Source: Burkholderia cepacia GG4 (GTDB lineage Bacteria; Pseudomonadota; Gammaproteobacteria; Burkholderiales; Burkholderiaceae). From it: DNA of 64,000 nucleotides. Location: assembly GCF_000292915.1 (NCBI RefSeq), contig NC_018514.1, forward strand, positions 2,666,001-2,730,000. The letters run 5' to 3'. Both the position numbers and the translations under genes were made by a program. Under the pieces are notes generated by a model that ran no database searches, was not told the DNA's origin, and saw nothing but the letters and a program-made list of their open reading frames with translations. Below, one piece after another: positions 11,205 through 22,898 of this stretch (positions are counted from its first letter, which is position 1; each line of letters opens with the position of its first letter).

Positions 11205-12224
11205 ATGAGCCAGGCAATGCAACCCCAACGCACTTCCCCGTCCCCCGATGCCGCAGCCGCGCCCGCGCGAGCGCGCGGCGGCGTGTGGCAACTGATCAAC
11301 CGCTCCGGCATCGTGATGGTGTTTCTCGTGCTGTTCGCGACGCTGTCGCTGACCGTGCCGGACTTCCTCACGCCGCGCAACATCCAGGGCCTGCTGCTGT
11401 CGGTCACGCTGATCGGCTCGATCGCGGTGACGATGATGTTCGTGCTCGCGCTCGGCGAAGTCGACCTGTCGGTCGCGTCGATCGTCGCGTTCTCGGGCGT
11501 CGTCGCGTCGACGCTGATTACCGCGACGCACAGCGTCGTGCTCGGCATCGCCGCCGGCGTGCTCGCGGGCGGTGTGGTCGGGCTCGTGAACGGCGTGCTG
11601 ATCGCGCGCTGGCGGATCAACTCGCTGATCGTCACGCTTGCGATGATGGAAGTCGTGCGCGGGCTCGCGTTCATCACGTCGAACGGCGACGCGGTGATGA
11701 TCTCCGAGGAGCGCTTCTTCGATCTCGGCGGCGGCTCGTTCCTCGGCATCTCGTATCCGATCTGGAGCAACATCGTCGGCTTCGTCGTGTTCGGCTTCCT
11801 GCTGCGCAAGACCGTGTTCGGCAAGAACGTGCTGGCGGTCGGCGGCAACGGCGAGGCCGCGCTGCTCGCGGGGCTGCCGGTGATGCGCATCAAGATCGCG
11901 GTGTTCGTGCTGCAGGGGCTCGTGACCGGCTTCGCCGGCGTGATGCTCGCGTCGCGGATGAGCCTCGGCGATCCGAAGACGTCGGTCGGCCTCGAGCTCG
12001 GCGTGATCTCCGCGTGCGTGCTCGGCGGCGTGTCGCTGACGGGCGGCGTCGCGACGATCTCCGGCGTGCTGGTCGGCGTGCTGATCATGGGTTCCGTGCA
12101 GGACGCGATGAGCCTGCTGAACGTGCCGACCTTTTACCAATATCTGATACGCGGCGGAATTCTGTTGCTCGCGGTGCTGTTCGACCAGTATCGTCGCAAC
12201 CAGCGGCGCGCGATGAGGATCTGA
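11205..12224 (+). CDS. araH: L-arabinose ABC transporter, permease
   Basis: This inner-membrane protein of 339 residues has about nine to ten hydrophobic segments beginning at SGIVMVFLVLFATLSL. It contains the CUT2 permease features ALGEVDLSVAS and VLGGVSLTGG. A Pro/Ala-rich soluble stretch of about 28 residues precedes the first segment. It forms the channel with AraG and AraF. Confidence 0.92.
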   Translation: MSQAMQPQRTSPSPDAAAAPARARGGVWQLINRSGIVMVFLVLFATLSLTVPDFLTPRNIQGLLLSVTLIGSIAVTMMFVLALGEVDLSVASIVAFSGVVASTLITATHSVVLGIAAGVLAGGVVGLVNGVLIARWRINSLIVTLAMMEVVRGLAFITSNGDAVMISEERFFDLGGGSFLGISYPIWSNIVGFVVFGFLLRKTVFGKNVLAVGGNGEAALLAGLPVMRIKIAVFVLQGLVTGFAGVMLASRMSLGDPKTSVGLELGVISACVLGGVSLTGGVATISGVLVGVLIMGSVQDAMSLLNVPTFYQYLIRGGILLLAVLFDQYRRNQRRAMRI

Positions 12225-12269
12225 CGAACGCGCGCCCGCCCGCGAATGTGACAGATATCGGGAGACGGC

Positions 12270-13169
12270 ATGCAACAGACTCATCCGGGCGCGTCGGCGC
12301 TGCTCGTGGACAGCCGTAACACGCTCGGCGAAGGCGCGACGTGGTGCGATGCGACGCACACGCTGTACTGGACGGACATCGAAGGCGCGCGGCTGTGGCG
12401 CTGCCGCGCGGACGGCTCGGAACTCGCACAGTGGCCGATGCCCGAGCGGCTCGCGTGCTTCGCGCTGACGAACGCACCGGACGTGCTGCTCGTCGGGCTC
12501 GCGACGCATCTCGCGTTCTTCGACTTGCGCAGCGGCGCGTTCACGCGGATCGTCGACGTCGAACCCGATCTGCCGACGCGCCTGAACGACGGCCGCTGCG
12601 ATCCGTTCGGCGCGTTCGTGTTCGGGATGAAGGACGAAGGCGGCGACCCGCCGCGCGCGGTCGGCGGGTTCTACCGGCTCAATCCCGACCTCACGCTCGA
12701 GCGGCTCGCGCTGCCGGCGGCGGCGATCGCGAACAGCATCGCGTTCTCGCCGGACGGCGCGCGGATGACTTTCTGCGATTCGATGGTGCGCGAGATTCTC
12801 GTCTGCGATTACCGCGCGGGCGGCGACGTGGCCAACGTGCGGCCGTTCGCGCGGCTCACCGATGCGGACGGCGACCCGGACGGCTCGACGATGGATCGCG
12901 ACGGCGGCTTGTGGAACGCGCAATGGGGCGGCCGGCGCGTGGTGCGTTACGGGCCGGACGGCGTCGAGACGGACCGCGTGGCCGTGCCGACCGCGCAGCC
13001 GAGCTGCGTGGCGCTCGACGGCGCCGGCCGGTTGTACGTGACGAGCGCGCGGGTGGGGTTGAGCGACGACGCGCTGGCAGGCGATGCCGATGCCGGCGGC
13101 GTGTTCGTTGCGCAAACGCGCCATGCGGGGCTGCCGACCGCGCGATTCGCGGGCGCGCCGCGCGGCTGA
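12270..13169 (+). CDS. araB: L-arabinolactonase (SMP-30/gluconolactonase family)
   Basis: This 299-residue beta-propeller belongs to the SMP-30/gluconolactonase/LRE family. Family hallmarks are LGEGATWC near the N-terminus, the metal-site region RLNDGRCDPFGAFVFG, NSIAFSPDG and DPDGSTMD. It should open L-arabino-gamma-lactone to L-arabonate, linking the dehydrogenase and dehydratase steps. It is the last gene of the operon. The symbol follows Azospirillum usage, not enteric ribulokinase. Confidence 0.87.
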   Translation: MQQTHPGASALLVDSRNTLGEGATWCDATHTLYWTDIEGARLWRCRADGSELAQWPMPERLACFALTNAPDVLLVGLATHLAFFDLRSGAFTRIVDVEPDLPTRLNDGRCDPFGAFVFGMKDEGGDPPRAVGGFYRLNPDLTLERLALPAAAIANSIAFSPDGARMTFCDSMVREILVCDYRAGGDVANVRPFARLTDADGDPDGSTMDRDGGLWNAQWGGRRVVRYGPDGVETDRVAVPTAQPSCVALDGAGRLYVTSARVGLSDDALAGDADAGGVFVAQTRHAGLPTARFAGAPRG

Positions 13170-13341
13170 CCGCGTATCGGATCCCGTTCATGGGATGCGT
13201 CTGATGCAGCGAGCCTGGCGATCAGGCCCGCGGCCCGCCGCGCATGCGCGAGCGCACGGCGGCTGTCCAGGCTTCCTGGAATACCCGGTTCGCGCGCCGC
13301 CCTGCTGGTAAGATGGCCCGCAATTCCATCCGGCCTGCACC

Positions 13342-13845
13342 ATGAGTTCCACCCCGACCAAGCCCGCGAACCCGAAAAACGCCGCGAAGAACGCCGCCCG
13401 CGCGACGGGCGACAAGCCGAAGGCGCGCGTGCCGCAGCGCCTGACCTACGTGGTCGGCAGTCTCGAACGGCTGCTGCGCCGCCATATGACCGACGCGCTC
13501 GCGCCGCTCGGCATCACGCTCGCGCAGTACACGGCGCTGTCGGTGCTCGAGGCGCGCGGCGCGTCGTCAAACGCGCAACTGGCGGAACGCTCGTTCATCA
13601 CGCCGCAATCGGCGAACGAGGTGATGAGCGTGATGGCCGCCCGCGGTTACGTCACGCGCGCGGCCGATCCGTCGCACGGGCGCATCATCCTGCTGACGCT
13701 GACCGACGAAGGCGCGGCGATGCTGCGCGAATGCGAGGCCGTGCTGCGTCCGCTGGAGACGCGGATGCTCGGCGACGTCTCCATCGACGACGCCACGCAC
13801 GTGCAGCGCGCGCTCGAACTGTTCGCGCGCAACCTGCGCGGCTGA
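13342..13845 (+). CDS. MarR-family regulator of hydroxycinnamate genes
   Basis: A Lys/Ala/Pro-rich head of about 30 residues precedes a MarR winged helix (LGITLAQYTALSVLEARG; SNAQLAERSFITPQSANEVMSVMAARGYV; wing DPSHGRIILLTLTDEG). MarR proteins such as FerC, CouR and HcaR repress ferulate and coumarate genes and respond to the CoA thioester. Its position before the hydratase gene and the two matching palindromes at 13988-14008 and 18406-18420 support that role. Confidence 0.85.
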   Translation: MSSTPTKPANPKNAAKNAARATGDKPKARVPQRLTYVVGSLERLLRRHMTDALAPLGITLAQYTALSVLEARGASSNAQLAERSFITPQSANEVMSVMAARGYVTRAADPSHGRIILLTLTDEGAAMLRECEAVLRPLETRMLGDVSIDDATHVQRALELFARNLRG

Positions 13846-13987
13846 CCCCTTCCCGAACCTTCATCGCGCGGGCCCGTGCGGCCCGCGTTCGCTTTCCCGC
13901 CCGCTCGCCGGTCGCCCGACCGCGCCCCGATTCCGTCGTTACCGCCGCTTTCCGCTCCGGGTTTACACCGGCGCTCATGCCGCTTGC

Positions 13988-14008
13988 AATATCAGGTAGC
14001 CTGATATT
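13988..14008. promoter_or_regulatory. MarR operator upstream of the CoA hydratase gene
   Basis: A perfect palindrome has 9-bp arms (AATATCAGG and CCTGATATT) around the 3-bp centre TAG, 67 bp before the hydratase start. The core ATCAGG-N3-CCTGAT is repeated at 18406-18420, which marks a shared operator. Confidence 0.75.
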
Positions 14009-14075
14009 AAATGAAGCCGTCCGCAGCAGGAATGCTGCGCACCGAATCGCACAGGAACGAACGACAGGAACCGAC

Positions 14076-14906
14076 ATGAGCAAGTACGACAACCGCTGGC
14101 AGACCGTTGAAGTGAACGTGGAGGCCGGTATCGCGTGGGTGACGCTGAACCGCCCGGACAAGCGCAATGCGATGAGCCCGACGCTGAACCGGGAGATGCT
14201 GCAGGTACTCGACGCGGTCGAGTTCGACGACGAAGCAAAGGTGCTGGTGCTGACCGGCGCGGGCGCCGCGTGGACGGCCGGCATGGATCTGAAGGAATAT
14301 TTCCGCGAGATCGACGGCGGCTCCGACGCGCTGCAGGAAAAGGTGCGGCGCGACGCATCGGAATGGCAGTGGCGCCGCCTGCGGATGTACAACAAGCCGA
14401 CCATCGCAATGGTGAACGGCTGGTGCTTCGGCGGCGGATTCTCGCCGCTCGTCGCGTGCGACCTCGCGATCGCGGCGGACGAAGCCGTGTTCGGGCTGTC
14501 GGAGATCAACTGGGGCATCCCGCCCGGCAACCTCGTCAGCAAGGCGATGGCGGATACGGTCGGGCATCGTCGCGCGCTGCACTACATCATGACCGGCGAC
14601 ACGTTCACCGGCGCGGAAGCGGCGGACATGGGCCTCGTGAACAGCAGCGTGCCGCTGGCCGGCCTGCGCGACGCGACGATCGCGCTCGCCGCGCGGCTGA
14701 TGGACAAGAACCCGGTCGTGCTGCGCGCCGCGAAACACGGCTTCAAGCGTTCGCGCGAACTCACGTGGGAACAGTGCGAGGATTACCTGTATGCGAAGCT
14801 CGACCAGGCGCAGCTGCGCGATCCGGAGCGCGGCCGCGAGCAGGGGCTGAAGCAGTTCCTCGACGACAAGACGATCAAGCCGGGCCTGCAGGCATACAAG
14901 CGCTGA
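14076..14906 (+). CDS. ech: Hydroxycinnamoyl-CoA hydratase-lyase
   Basis: This 276-residue crotonase-fold enzyme contains GMDLKEYFRE, the oxyanion-hole FGGGFSPL and the acid region LSEINWGIPPG typical of feruloyl-CoA/4-coumaroyl-CoA hydratase-lyase (HCHL). It hydrates the side chain and releases acetyl-CoA and vanillin or 4-hydroxybenzaldehyde. The ATG at 14076 follows ACAGGAA. The aldehyde dehydrogenase gene follows after 59 bp. Confidence 0.92.
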   Translation: MSKYDNRWQTVEVNVEAGIAWVTLNRPDKRNAMSPTLNREMLQVLDAVEFDDEAKVLVLTGAGAAWTAGMDLKEYFREIDGGSDALQEKVRRDASEWQWRRLRMYNKPTIAMVNGWCFGGGFSPLVACDLAIAADEAVFGLSEINWGIPPGNLVSKAMADTVGHRRALHYIMTGDTFTGAEAADMGLVNSSVPLAGLRDATIALAARLMDKNPVVLRAAKHGFKRSRELTWEQCEDYLYAKLDQAQLRDPERGREQGLKQFLDDKTIKPGLQAYKR

Positions 14907-14965
14907 TACAAGCGCCGACGCAACCGCCAACGCAACCGCAAGAGACAGGCAAGGCAGGAGACGAC

Positions 14966-16410
14966 ATGACCGACAGACGGATGCTGATCGCCGGCGAGTG
15001 GTGCACCGCCCGCGACGGCAGAACCTTCGACCGATTCAACCCCGCGACGGGCACGCTCGCATCGCGCGCGCCGGCGGCTGGCCTGGCCGACGCCGACGCG
15101 GCGGTCGACGCCGCGCACCGCGCGTTCCCCGCGTGGGCGGCGCTCGCGCCGACCGAGCGCCGCCGACGGCTGCTGAAGGCGGCCGACCTGATGGACGCGC
15201 GCATCGATGCATTCATCGCAACCGGCGTCGCCGAAACCGGCGCGACGCCCGGCTGGCTCGGCTTCAACGTGACGCTCGCGGCGAACATGCTGCGCGAGGC
15301 CGCGTCGATGACGACGCAGATCGACGGCGACGTGATCCCGTCCGACGTGCCCGGCAATCTCGCGCTCGCGATGCGCGTGCCGTGCGGCGTGGTGCTCGGC
15401 ATCGCGCCGTGGAACGCGCCGGTGATCCTCGGCACGCGTGCGCTGGCGATGCCGCTCGCCTGCGGCAACACGGTCGTGCTGAAGGCGTCCGAAGCGTGCC
15501 CGGGCGTGCACGCGCTGATCGGCGCGGTGCTGGATGAAGCCGGGCTCGGCGCGGGCGTCGTCAACGTGATCGCGCACGCGGCGGCCGACGCACCCGAACT
15601 CGTCGAGCGGCTGATCGCGCATCCACACGTGAAGCGGATCAACTTCACCGGCTCGACGCACGTCGGGCGCATCATCGCGCGCCACGCGGCCGCGCACCTG
15701 AAACCCGTGCTGCTCGAACTCGGCGGCAAGGCGCCGGTGCTCGTGCTCGACGATGCCGATCTCGATGCAGCCGTCGACGCGATCGCGTTCGGCGCATTCT
15801 TCAACCAGGGGCAGATCTGCATGTCGACCGAGCGCGTGATCGCCGCGCGGCCGATCGCCGATGCGCTCGTCGAGCGGCTCGCCGCGAAGGTGCGCACGCT
15901 GGTTGCGGGCGATCCGCTCGCAGGCCATCCGCTCGGCACGATGGTCGACGCGGCGGCCGCGGCGCGCGCGGCGTCGCTCGTCGAGGACGCGCGTTCGCAT
16001 GGCGCGCAGCTGCCGCTCGGCTGCCGCGTCGAAGGTGCGACGATGCAGCCCGCGATCGTCGACGGCGTGACGCGCGACATGCGGCTCTACCGCGAGGAAT
16101 CGTTCGCGCCGGTCGTCGCGATCCTGCGCGCGGACAGCGACGACGAAGCGGTCGCACTCGCGAACGACAGCGAGTTCGGCCTGTCGGCGAGCGTGTTCAG
16201 CCGCGATGTCGCGCGCGCGATGGCGGTCGCGCGCCGGATCGAATCGGGGATCTGCCACATCAACGGCCCGACCGTGCACGACGAGGCGCAGATGCCGTTC
16301 GGCGGCACGAAGGCGAGCGGTTACGGCCGCTTCGGCAGCCGTGCGTCGATCGCCGAATTCACCGAGCTGCGCTGGATCACCGTGCAGACCATGCCGCGTC
16401 ACTACCCGCT

Positions 16411-16414
<4 letters not shown>
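14966..16414 (+). CDS. vdh: Vanillin/benzaldehyde dehydrogenase
   Basis: This 482-residue aldehyde dehydrogenase has catalytic C285 (NQGQICMSTE), general base E251 (LELGGKAP), the coenzyme motif FTGS at 227-230 and the PWNAPV box near 148. In this operon it should oxidise the aldehyde released by the hydratase-lyase to vanillate, 4-hydroxybenzoate or protocatechuate. Its stop overlaps the start of the CoA ligase gene by 4 bp (ATGA). Confidence 0.9.
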
Positions 16415-18330
<1,916 letters not shown>

Positions 18331-18405
18331 CCGGAAGCAAGCAGGTAGCAGCAGGCGTAACGACCGGCCGGCCACTGGACCGGCAGGCATTCTTGCGGCC
18401 AGTGA

Positions 18406-18420
18406 ATCAGGTTGCCTGAT
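18406..18420. promoter_or_regulatory. Second MarR operator, upstream of the MFS gene
   Basis: ATCAGG-TTG-CCTGAT matches the core of the palindrome at 13988-14008. It lies 111 bp before the transporter start and implies a second promoter under the same MarR control. Confidence 0.72.
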
Positions 18421-18531
18421 AAAGACAACCGTTCCGACGACACCTCGCGCGCCGATCCGCCACTGGCCGGCGGCGGCGCGCGGTGGCTGTTGCAGGGCCG
18501 ACCGACTACAAGACATGGGACTGGAGACACG

Positions 18532-19737
18532 ATGAACACTTACGTTGCCGAAAAACCCACGGTCGCGACCACGCTCGCGCTGTGTTTCGCGATCGCCCTC
18601 CTCGAAGGGCTCGACCTGCAATCGGTCGGCGTCGCCGCACCGCGCATGGCGCGCGAATTCGGGCTCACCGTATCGCAGATGGGCATCGCGTTCAGCGCGG
18701 GCACCTTCGGGCTGCTGCCGGGCGCGATGCTCGGCGGCCGGCTCGCCGACCGGATCGGCCGCAAGCGCGTGCTGATCGCGTCGGCCGTGCTGTTCGGGCT
18801 GCTGTCGATCGCCACCGCGCAGGTGTCGACCTTCGCGATGCTCGTCGTCGTGCGCGTGCTGACTGGCATCGGGCTCGGCGGCGCGATGCCGAACCTGATC
18901 GCGCTGTCGTCCGAAGCAGTCGAGCCGCGCTCGCGCAGCAGCGCGGTGGCGACGATGTACTGCGGCATCCCGTTCGGCGGCGTGATCGCGTCGCTGATCG
19001 GCGTGCTGCTCGCCGGCGATACCGAATGGCGGCACATCTTCTACGTCGGCGGCGCGGGGCCGCTGCTGCTCGTGCCGCTGCTGGTGTGGTTTCTGCCGGA
19101 ATCGCGCGCGTATCTCGACGTCGCCGGCACGCAGGCCGCGCGCACCAGCGTCGCACGTACGCTGTTCGGCGACGGCCGGACGACGTCGACGGTCGCGCTG
19201 TGGGTCAGCTACTTCTGCACGCTGATCGTCCTTTACTTCCTGCTGAACTGGCTGCCGTCGCTGATGGCCTCGCGCGGGCTCGATCGCGAGCACGTCGGCC
19301 TCGTGCAGATCGCGTTCAACGTCGGCGCCGGGCTCGGCGCGCTCGGCATCGGCGCGGCGCTCGACCGGATGCGCGCGTCGCGCGTGGTCGGCGGCATGTA
19401 TGTCGGGATCGTGTTGTCGCTCGCCGCGCTCGCGGCCGCGCCGGGCTTCGCGTCGCTCGCGGCGGCCGCGTTCGCGGCCGGGATGTTCGTGGTCGGCGGC
19501 CAGTCGGTGCTGTATGCGCTCGCGGCGATTTATTACCCGACCGCGATGCGCGGCACGGGCGTCGGCGCGGCGGTGGCCGTCGGCCGGCTCGGTTCCGTCG
19601 TCGGGCCGCTCGCGGCCGCGACGCTGCTGGCCGCCGGCCGCAGCGCGCCCGTCGTGATCGGCGCGAGCATCCCCGTCACGCTCGTCGCGGCCGTCGCCGC
19701 GCTGGTGCTGATTCGCCGCCCGCAAGCCGGCGACTGA
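18532..19737 (+). CDS. MFS transporter, aromatic acid:H+ symporter type
   Basis: This 401-residue inner-membrane protein has twelve predicted hydrophobic segments. It carries the MFS loop motif GGRLADRIGRKRVL and the aromatic-acid-symporter style segment ALLEGLDLQSVGVAAP in helix 1. It should import hydroxycinnamates or related aromatic acids for the CoA pathway. I chose the ATG at 18532 (CTGGAGACACG upstream) over an upstream frame extension that crosses the operator. Confidence 0.88.
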   Translation: MNTYVAEKPTVATTLALCFAIALLEGLDLQSVGVAAPRMAREFGLTVSQMGIAFSAGTFGLLPGAMLGGRLADRIGRKRVLIASAVLFGLLSIATAQVSTFAMLVVVRVLTGIGLGGAMPNLIALSSEAVEPRSRSSAVATMYCGIPFGGVIASLIGVLLAGDTEWRHIFYVGGAGPLLLVPLLVWFLPESRAYLDVAGTQAARTSVARTLFGDGRTTSTVALWVSYFCTLIVLYFLLNWLPSLMASRGLDREHVGLVQIAFNVGAGLGALGIGAALDRMRASRVVGGMYVGIVLSLAALAAAPGFASLAAAAFAAGMFVVGGQSVLYALAAIYYPTAMRGTGVGAAVAVGRLGSVVGPLAAATLLAAGRSAPVVIGASIPVTLVAAVAALVLIRRPQAGD

Positions 19738-19803
19738 GGGTTCGTTTTTTTCAATGCGCGCCGTCAGAGCGCGCAATTCAACACGGTCTGGAGACGCAAC
19801 GAA

Positions 19804-20952
19804 ATGAAGACGAAGACAAGGAACGGCCTGCTGGCCGCCGGCGCGTGCTGCGCGCTGGTCGCGACCGGCGCGCACGCGCAGTCGAGCGTGACGCTGTACG
19901 GGATCATCGACACGGGCGTCGAGTTCGTGTCGCACGCGAACGCGGCCGGCGACCACGTGGTGCGCATGCCGGGCGTGACGGGCGAGCTGCCGTCGCGCTG
20001 GGGCCTGCGCGGCACCGAGGATCTCGGCGGCGGCTACCAGGCGGTGTTCACGCTCGAAAGCGGCTTCAACGTGCGCGGCGGCGATCTCGGGCAGGGCGGG
20101 CGGCTGTTCGGGCGGCAGGCGTTCGTCGGGCTGAAGAGCGGCTACGGCACGCTCGCGTTCGGCCGCCAGTACACGATGACCTATCTCGCGCTGCAGGGCG
20201 CGGACATCATCGGCCCCGACATCTACGGGCTCGGCTCGTTCGACGCGTACGTGCCGAACGGGCGCGCCGACAACGCGGTGACCTACGTCGGCACCTATCG
20301 CGGCGTGACGCTCGGCGCCGCGTATTCGTTCGGTCGCGACGGCGCGGGCACCGGCAACTCGCCGGGGCAGGGCACGTGCGCGGGGCAGGTGCCGGGCGAC
20401 GCCGTCCAGTGCCGCAACTGGTCGGTCATGCTCAAGTACGACAGCGCGTATTTCGGTGCGGCGGCGTCGTACGAGGAGCAGCGCGGCGGCACCGGCGCGG
20501 CCGCGAACTTCTTCGACGGCATCGCGCCGGTCGCCTTCACCAGCAGCGGCGGCAAGGATGCGCGCACCCACGTGAGCGCGTATGCGCAGGCGGCGGGCGC
20601 GCGGATCGGCGCGGGCTGGATCGGGCGGCGCGTGTCGACCGGTTCGCCGGCCGCGGCTGGCGCCCATTCTGACTTGTTCTTCGTCGGTGCGTCGTATGCG
20701 GTGAAGCCCGATTTCGTGGTCGACGGCGAAGGCTACCGGATCGTCAACAGCGCGCACGACACCCGCGCGACTATGGCCACGCTGCGTGCGACTTATCTGC
20801 TGACCAAGCGCACGGCCGTCTACGCGCAATCGTCGTATCTGTGGAACAGCGCACATGCGCGCTACGCGGTCAGCGGCGGCGGCGCCGGCACGACGCCCGG
20901 CGCAGGGATGGGGCAGCTCGGCGCGATGGTCGGCGTGCGGCACATGTTCTGA
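19804..20952 (+). CDS. Gram-negative porin (Burkholderia OmpC type)
   Basis: A signal peptide ending GAHA precedes QSSVTLYGIIDTGVEF, the standard opening of the 16-strand general porins of Burkholderiales. The body contains SRWGLRGTEDLGGGYQAVF and FGRQAFVGL, and the protein ends with an aromatic residue (RHMF) as outer-membrane barrels do. Placement suggests it admits aromatic acids or esters to the periplasm. It is 66 bp after the transporter gene. Confidence 0.92.
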   Translation: MKTKTRNGLLAAGACCALVATGAHAQSSVTLYGIIDTGVEFVSHANAAGDHVVRMPGVTGELPSRWGLRGTEDLGGGYQAVFTLESGFNVRGGDLGQGGRLFGRQAFVGLKSGYGTLAFGRQYTMTYLALQGADIIGPDIYGLGSFDAYVPNGRADNAVTYVGTYRGVTLGAAYSFGRDGAGTGNSPGQGTCAGQVPGDAVQCRNWSVMLKYDSAYFGAAASYEEQRGGTGAAANFFDGIAPVAFTSSGGKDARTHVSAYAQAAGARIGAGWIGRRVSTGSPAAAGAHSDLFFVGASYAVKPDFVVDGEGYRIVNSAHDTRATMATLRATYLLTKRTAVYAQSSYLWNSAHARYAVSGGGAGTTPGAGMGQLGAMVGVRHMF

Positions 20953-20980
20953 TCCGGCAGCCTGACGAACGGGAGCTATC

Positions 20981-22705
20981 TTGAACAGGAAATCTGCATT
21001 CCTCTGTATTGCGCCGCTGTCCGCGGCGGCCATGCTCGCCGGTTGCGGCGGCGACGATTCGGTCAGTTCCACGCCGACCCACTTGAGCGCCGCGGCACCG
21101 GCCGCCATGGCGCAGACCTGCGACGCGCTTGCCGCGAAGCTCGCGTATGCGAACACGTCGTTCACGTCGGTGACGACCGCGGCTGCCGGCGCGCTGACGG
21201 TGGCCGGCAAACCGATCGCCGAGCATTGCGTGATCGACGGGAAGATGAACGAGCGCGTGAGCGCGGTGGACGGCAAGACCTACGCGATCGGCTTCGAGAT
21301 GCGCCTGCCGAAAGCGTGGAACGGCCGCTTCTTCTATCAGGCGAACGGCGGGCTCGACGGCAACGTCGTGACCGCGACCGGCGAGATTGGCGGCGGCGGG
21401 CCGCTGACCGACGCGCTGAACCTGGGCTTCGCGGTGATCAGCTCGGATGCCGGGCACAGCGCCGCGCAGAACCCGCTGTTCGGCCTCGATCCGCAGGCGC
21501 GGCTCGACTACGGCTACGGCGCCGTCGACGCGCTCACGCCGATGGCGAAGCAGGTGATCCGGCTCGCGTACGGGAAGACGCCTGACCGCAGCTATTTCGG
21601 CGGCTGCTCGAACGGCGGCCGGCACGCGATGGTCACGGCCGTGCGCAACGCGGGCGACTACGACGGGATTATCGCCGGCGACCCGGGCTTCCACCTGCCG
21701 AAGGCGGCGATCGGCGAGATGTACGGCGCGCAGCAGTTCGCGAAGATCGCGTCGGCGACCGGGACCAACGGGCTGCCGGACATCCGCAGCGGCTTCACCG
21801 ACGCGGAGCGCCGGTTCGTCGGCGCGAAGATTCTCGACAAATGCGATGCGCTCGACGGCTCGGCCGACGGGATGGTGCAGGACGTCGCCGCGTGCCAGGC
21901 GCACTTCAGCGTCGAGGCGGACATCCCGACCTGCGCGAACGGCACGCGCACCGGCGCCTGTCTGACGACCGCGCAGAAGAGCGCGCTCGAGAACGTGTTC
22001 GCGGGCGCGCGCAACAGCGCGGGCACGGCGCTCTATGCGAGCTTTCCGTACGATCCGGGCATGGCGGGCACGGGCTGGGCCGCGTGGAAGCAGTCGAACT
22101 CGGTCACGCTCGACCCGGCCGCGATGGCGTTCACGTTCATGACGCCGCCGAAAACCGCCGCGACACTCGCGAACCTCGCCGGCTTCGCGCTCGGCTTCGA
22201 CATGGACAACGACGCGCCGGCGATCTTCGCGACGAACGGCGTGTACACGCAATCCGCGTGGTCGTTCATGACGCCGCCCGACGAGACCAACCTGTCCGCG
22301 CTGAAATCGCGCGGCGCGAAGCTGCTCGTCTATCACGGTACCGGCGACCCGGTGTTTTCCTTCAACGACACGAGCGACTGGTACGGCCGGCTCGCACAGG
22401 CGAACGGCGGCGACGCGTCCGGCTTCGCGCGCTTCTATCCGGTGCCGGGGATGAACCACTGCTCGGGCGGGCCGGCGGCCGACCAGTTCGACATGCTGAC
22501 GCCGCTCGTCGCGTGGGTCGAGCAGGGCCAGGCGCCCGCCGCGATCGTTGCCGCCGCGCGCGACACGACGAACGCGGTGCCGAATGCGGATGTGCCGACG
22601 TCGTGGGGCGCGGGACGCACGCGTCCGTTGTGCCCGTATCCGCAGGTCGCGCGCTACAACGGCTCGGGCGACGTGAATTCGGCGGCGAGCTTCAGTTGTC
22701 GCTGA
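20981..22705 (+). CDS. Tannase/feruloyl esterase family lipoprotein
   Basis: This 574-residue protein has a lipoprotein signal (LAGC, Cys22) and the tannase/feruloyl esterase fold. The nucleophile is S210 in GGCSNGGR. The Asp (GTGDPVFSFND) and His (MNHCSGGP) follow, with the family's paired cysteines next to Ser and His. It should release ferulate or other phenolic acids from plant esters at the cell envelope and so feed the operon. The start is TTG, preceded by GGGAG. A hairpin at 22721 ends the unit. Confidence 0.88.
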   Translation: MNRKSAFLCIAPLSAAAMLAGCGGDDSVSSTPTHLSAAAPAAMAQTCDALAAKLAYANTSFTSVTTAAAGALTVAGKPIAEHCVIDGKMNERVSAVDGKTYAIGFEMRLPKAWNGRFFYQANGGLDGNVVTATGEIGGGGPLTDALNLGFAVISSDAGHSAAQNPLFGLDPQARLDYGYGAVDALTPMAKQVIRLAYGKTPDRSYFGGCSNGGRHAMVTAVRNAGDYDGIIAGDPGFHLPKAAIGEMYGAQQFAKIASATGTNGLPDIRSGFTDAERRFVGAKILDKCDALDGSADGMVQDVAACQAHFSVEADIPTCANGTRTGACLTTAQKSALENVFAGARNSAGTALYASFPYDPGMAGTGWAAWKQSNSVTLDPAAMAFTFMTPPKTAATLANLAGFALGFDMDNDAPAIFATNGVYTQSAWSFMTPPDETNLSALKSRGAKLLVYHGTGDPVFSFNDTSDWYGRLAQANGGDASGFARFYPVPGMNHCSGGPAADQFDMLTPLVAWVEQGQAPAAIVAAARDTTNAVPNADVPTSWGAGRTRPLCPYPQVARYNGSGDVNSAASFSCR

Positions 22706-22720
22706 CGTAGAAGCGGGGGG

Positions 22721-22752
22721 AATGTGCCGATGCGCGGGCGCATCGGCACATT
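22721..22752. terminator. Strong terminator hairpin after the ferulate operon
   Basis: A 14-bp perfect stem (22721-22734 with 22739-22752) closes a 4-nt loop just after the esterase stop. The A-rich and T-rich ends make it usable on both strands. Confidence 0.75.
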
Positions 22753-22898
22753 TGCCGTGGTTTCGCGGGGGCATCGGCCACGCATGGCGACCGCGTTTGC
22801 CGTCACATGCCGCATCCGGAGATACTATGACGCTTTCCTGTCGGCGCGACGCGTCCTGACCGACGTTCTGCGCCAGGTATCTTTCCTCTGATTTGACC

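Noticed and set aside
19754..19776. GCGCGC inverted repeat between the MFS and porin genes as a terminator
   Set aside because: Only 7 bp of stem in CG-repeat sequence, which is frequent by chance in this genome.
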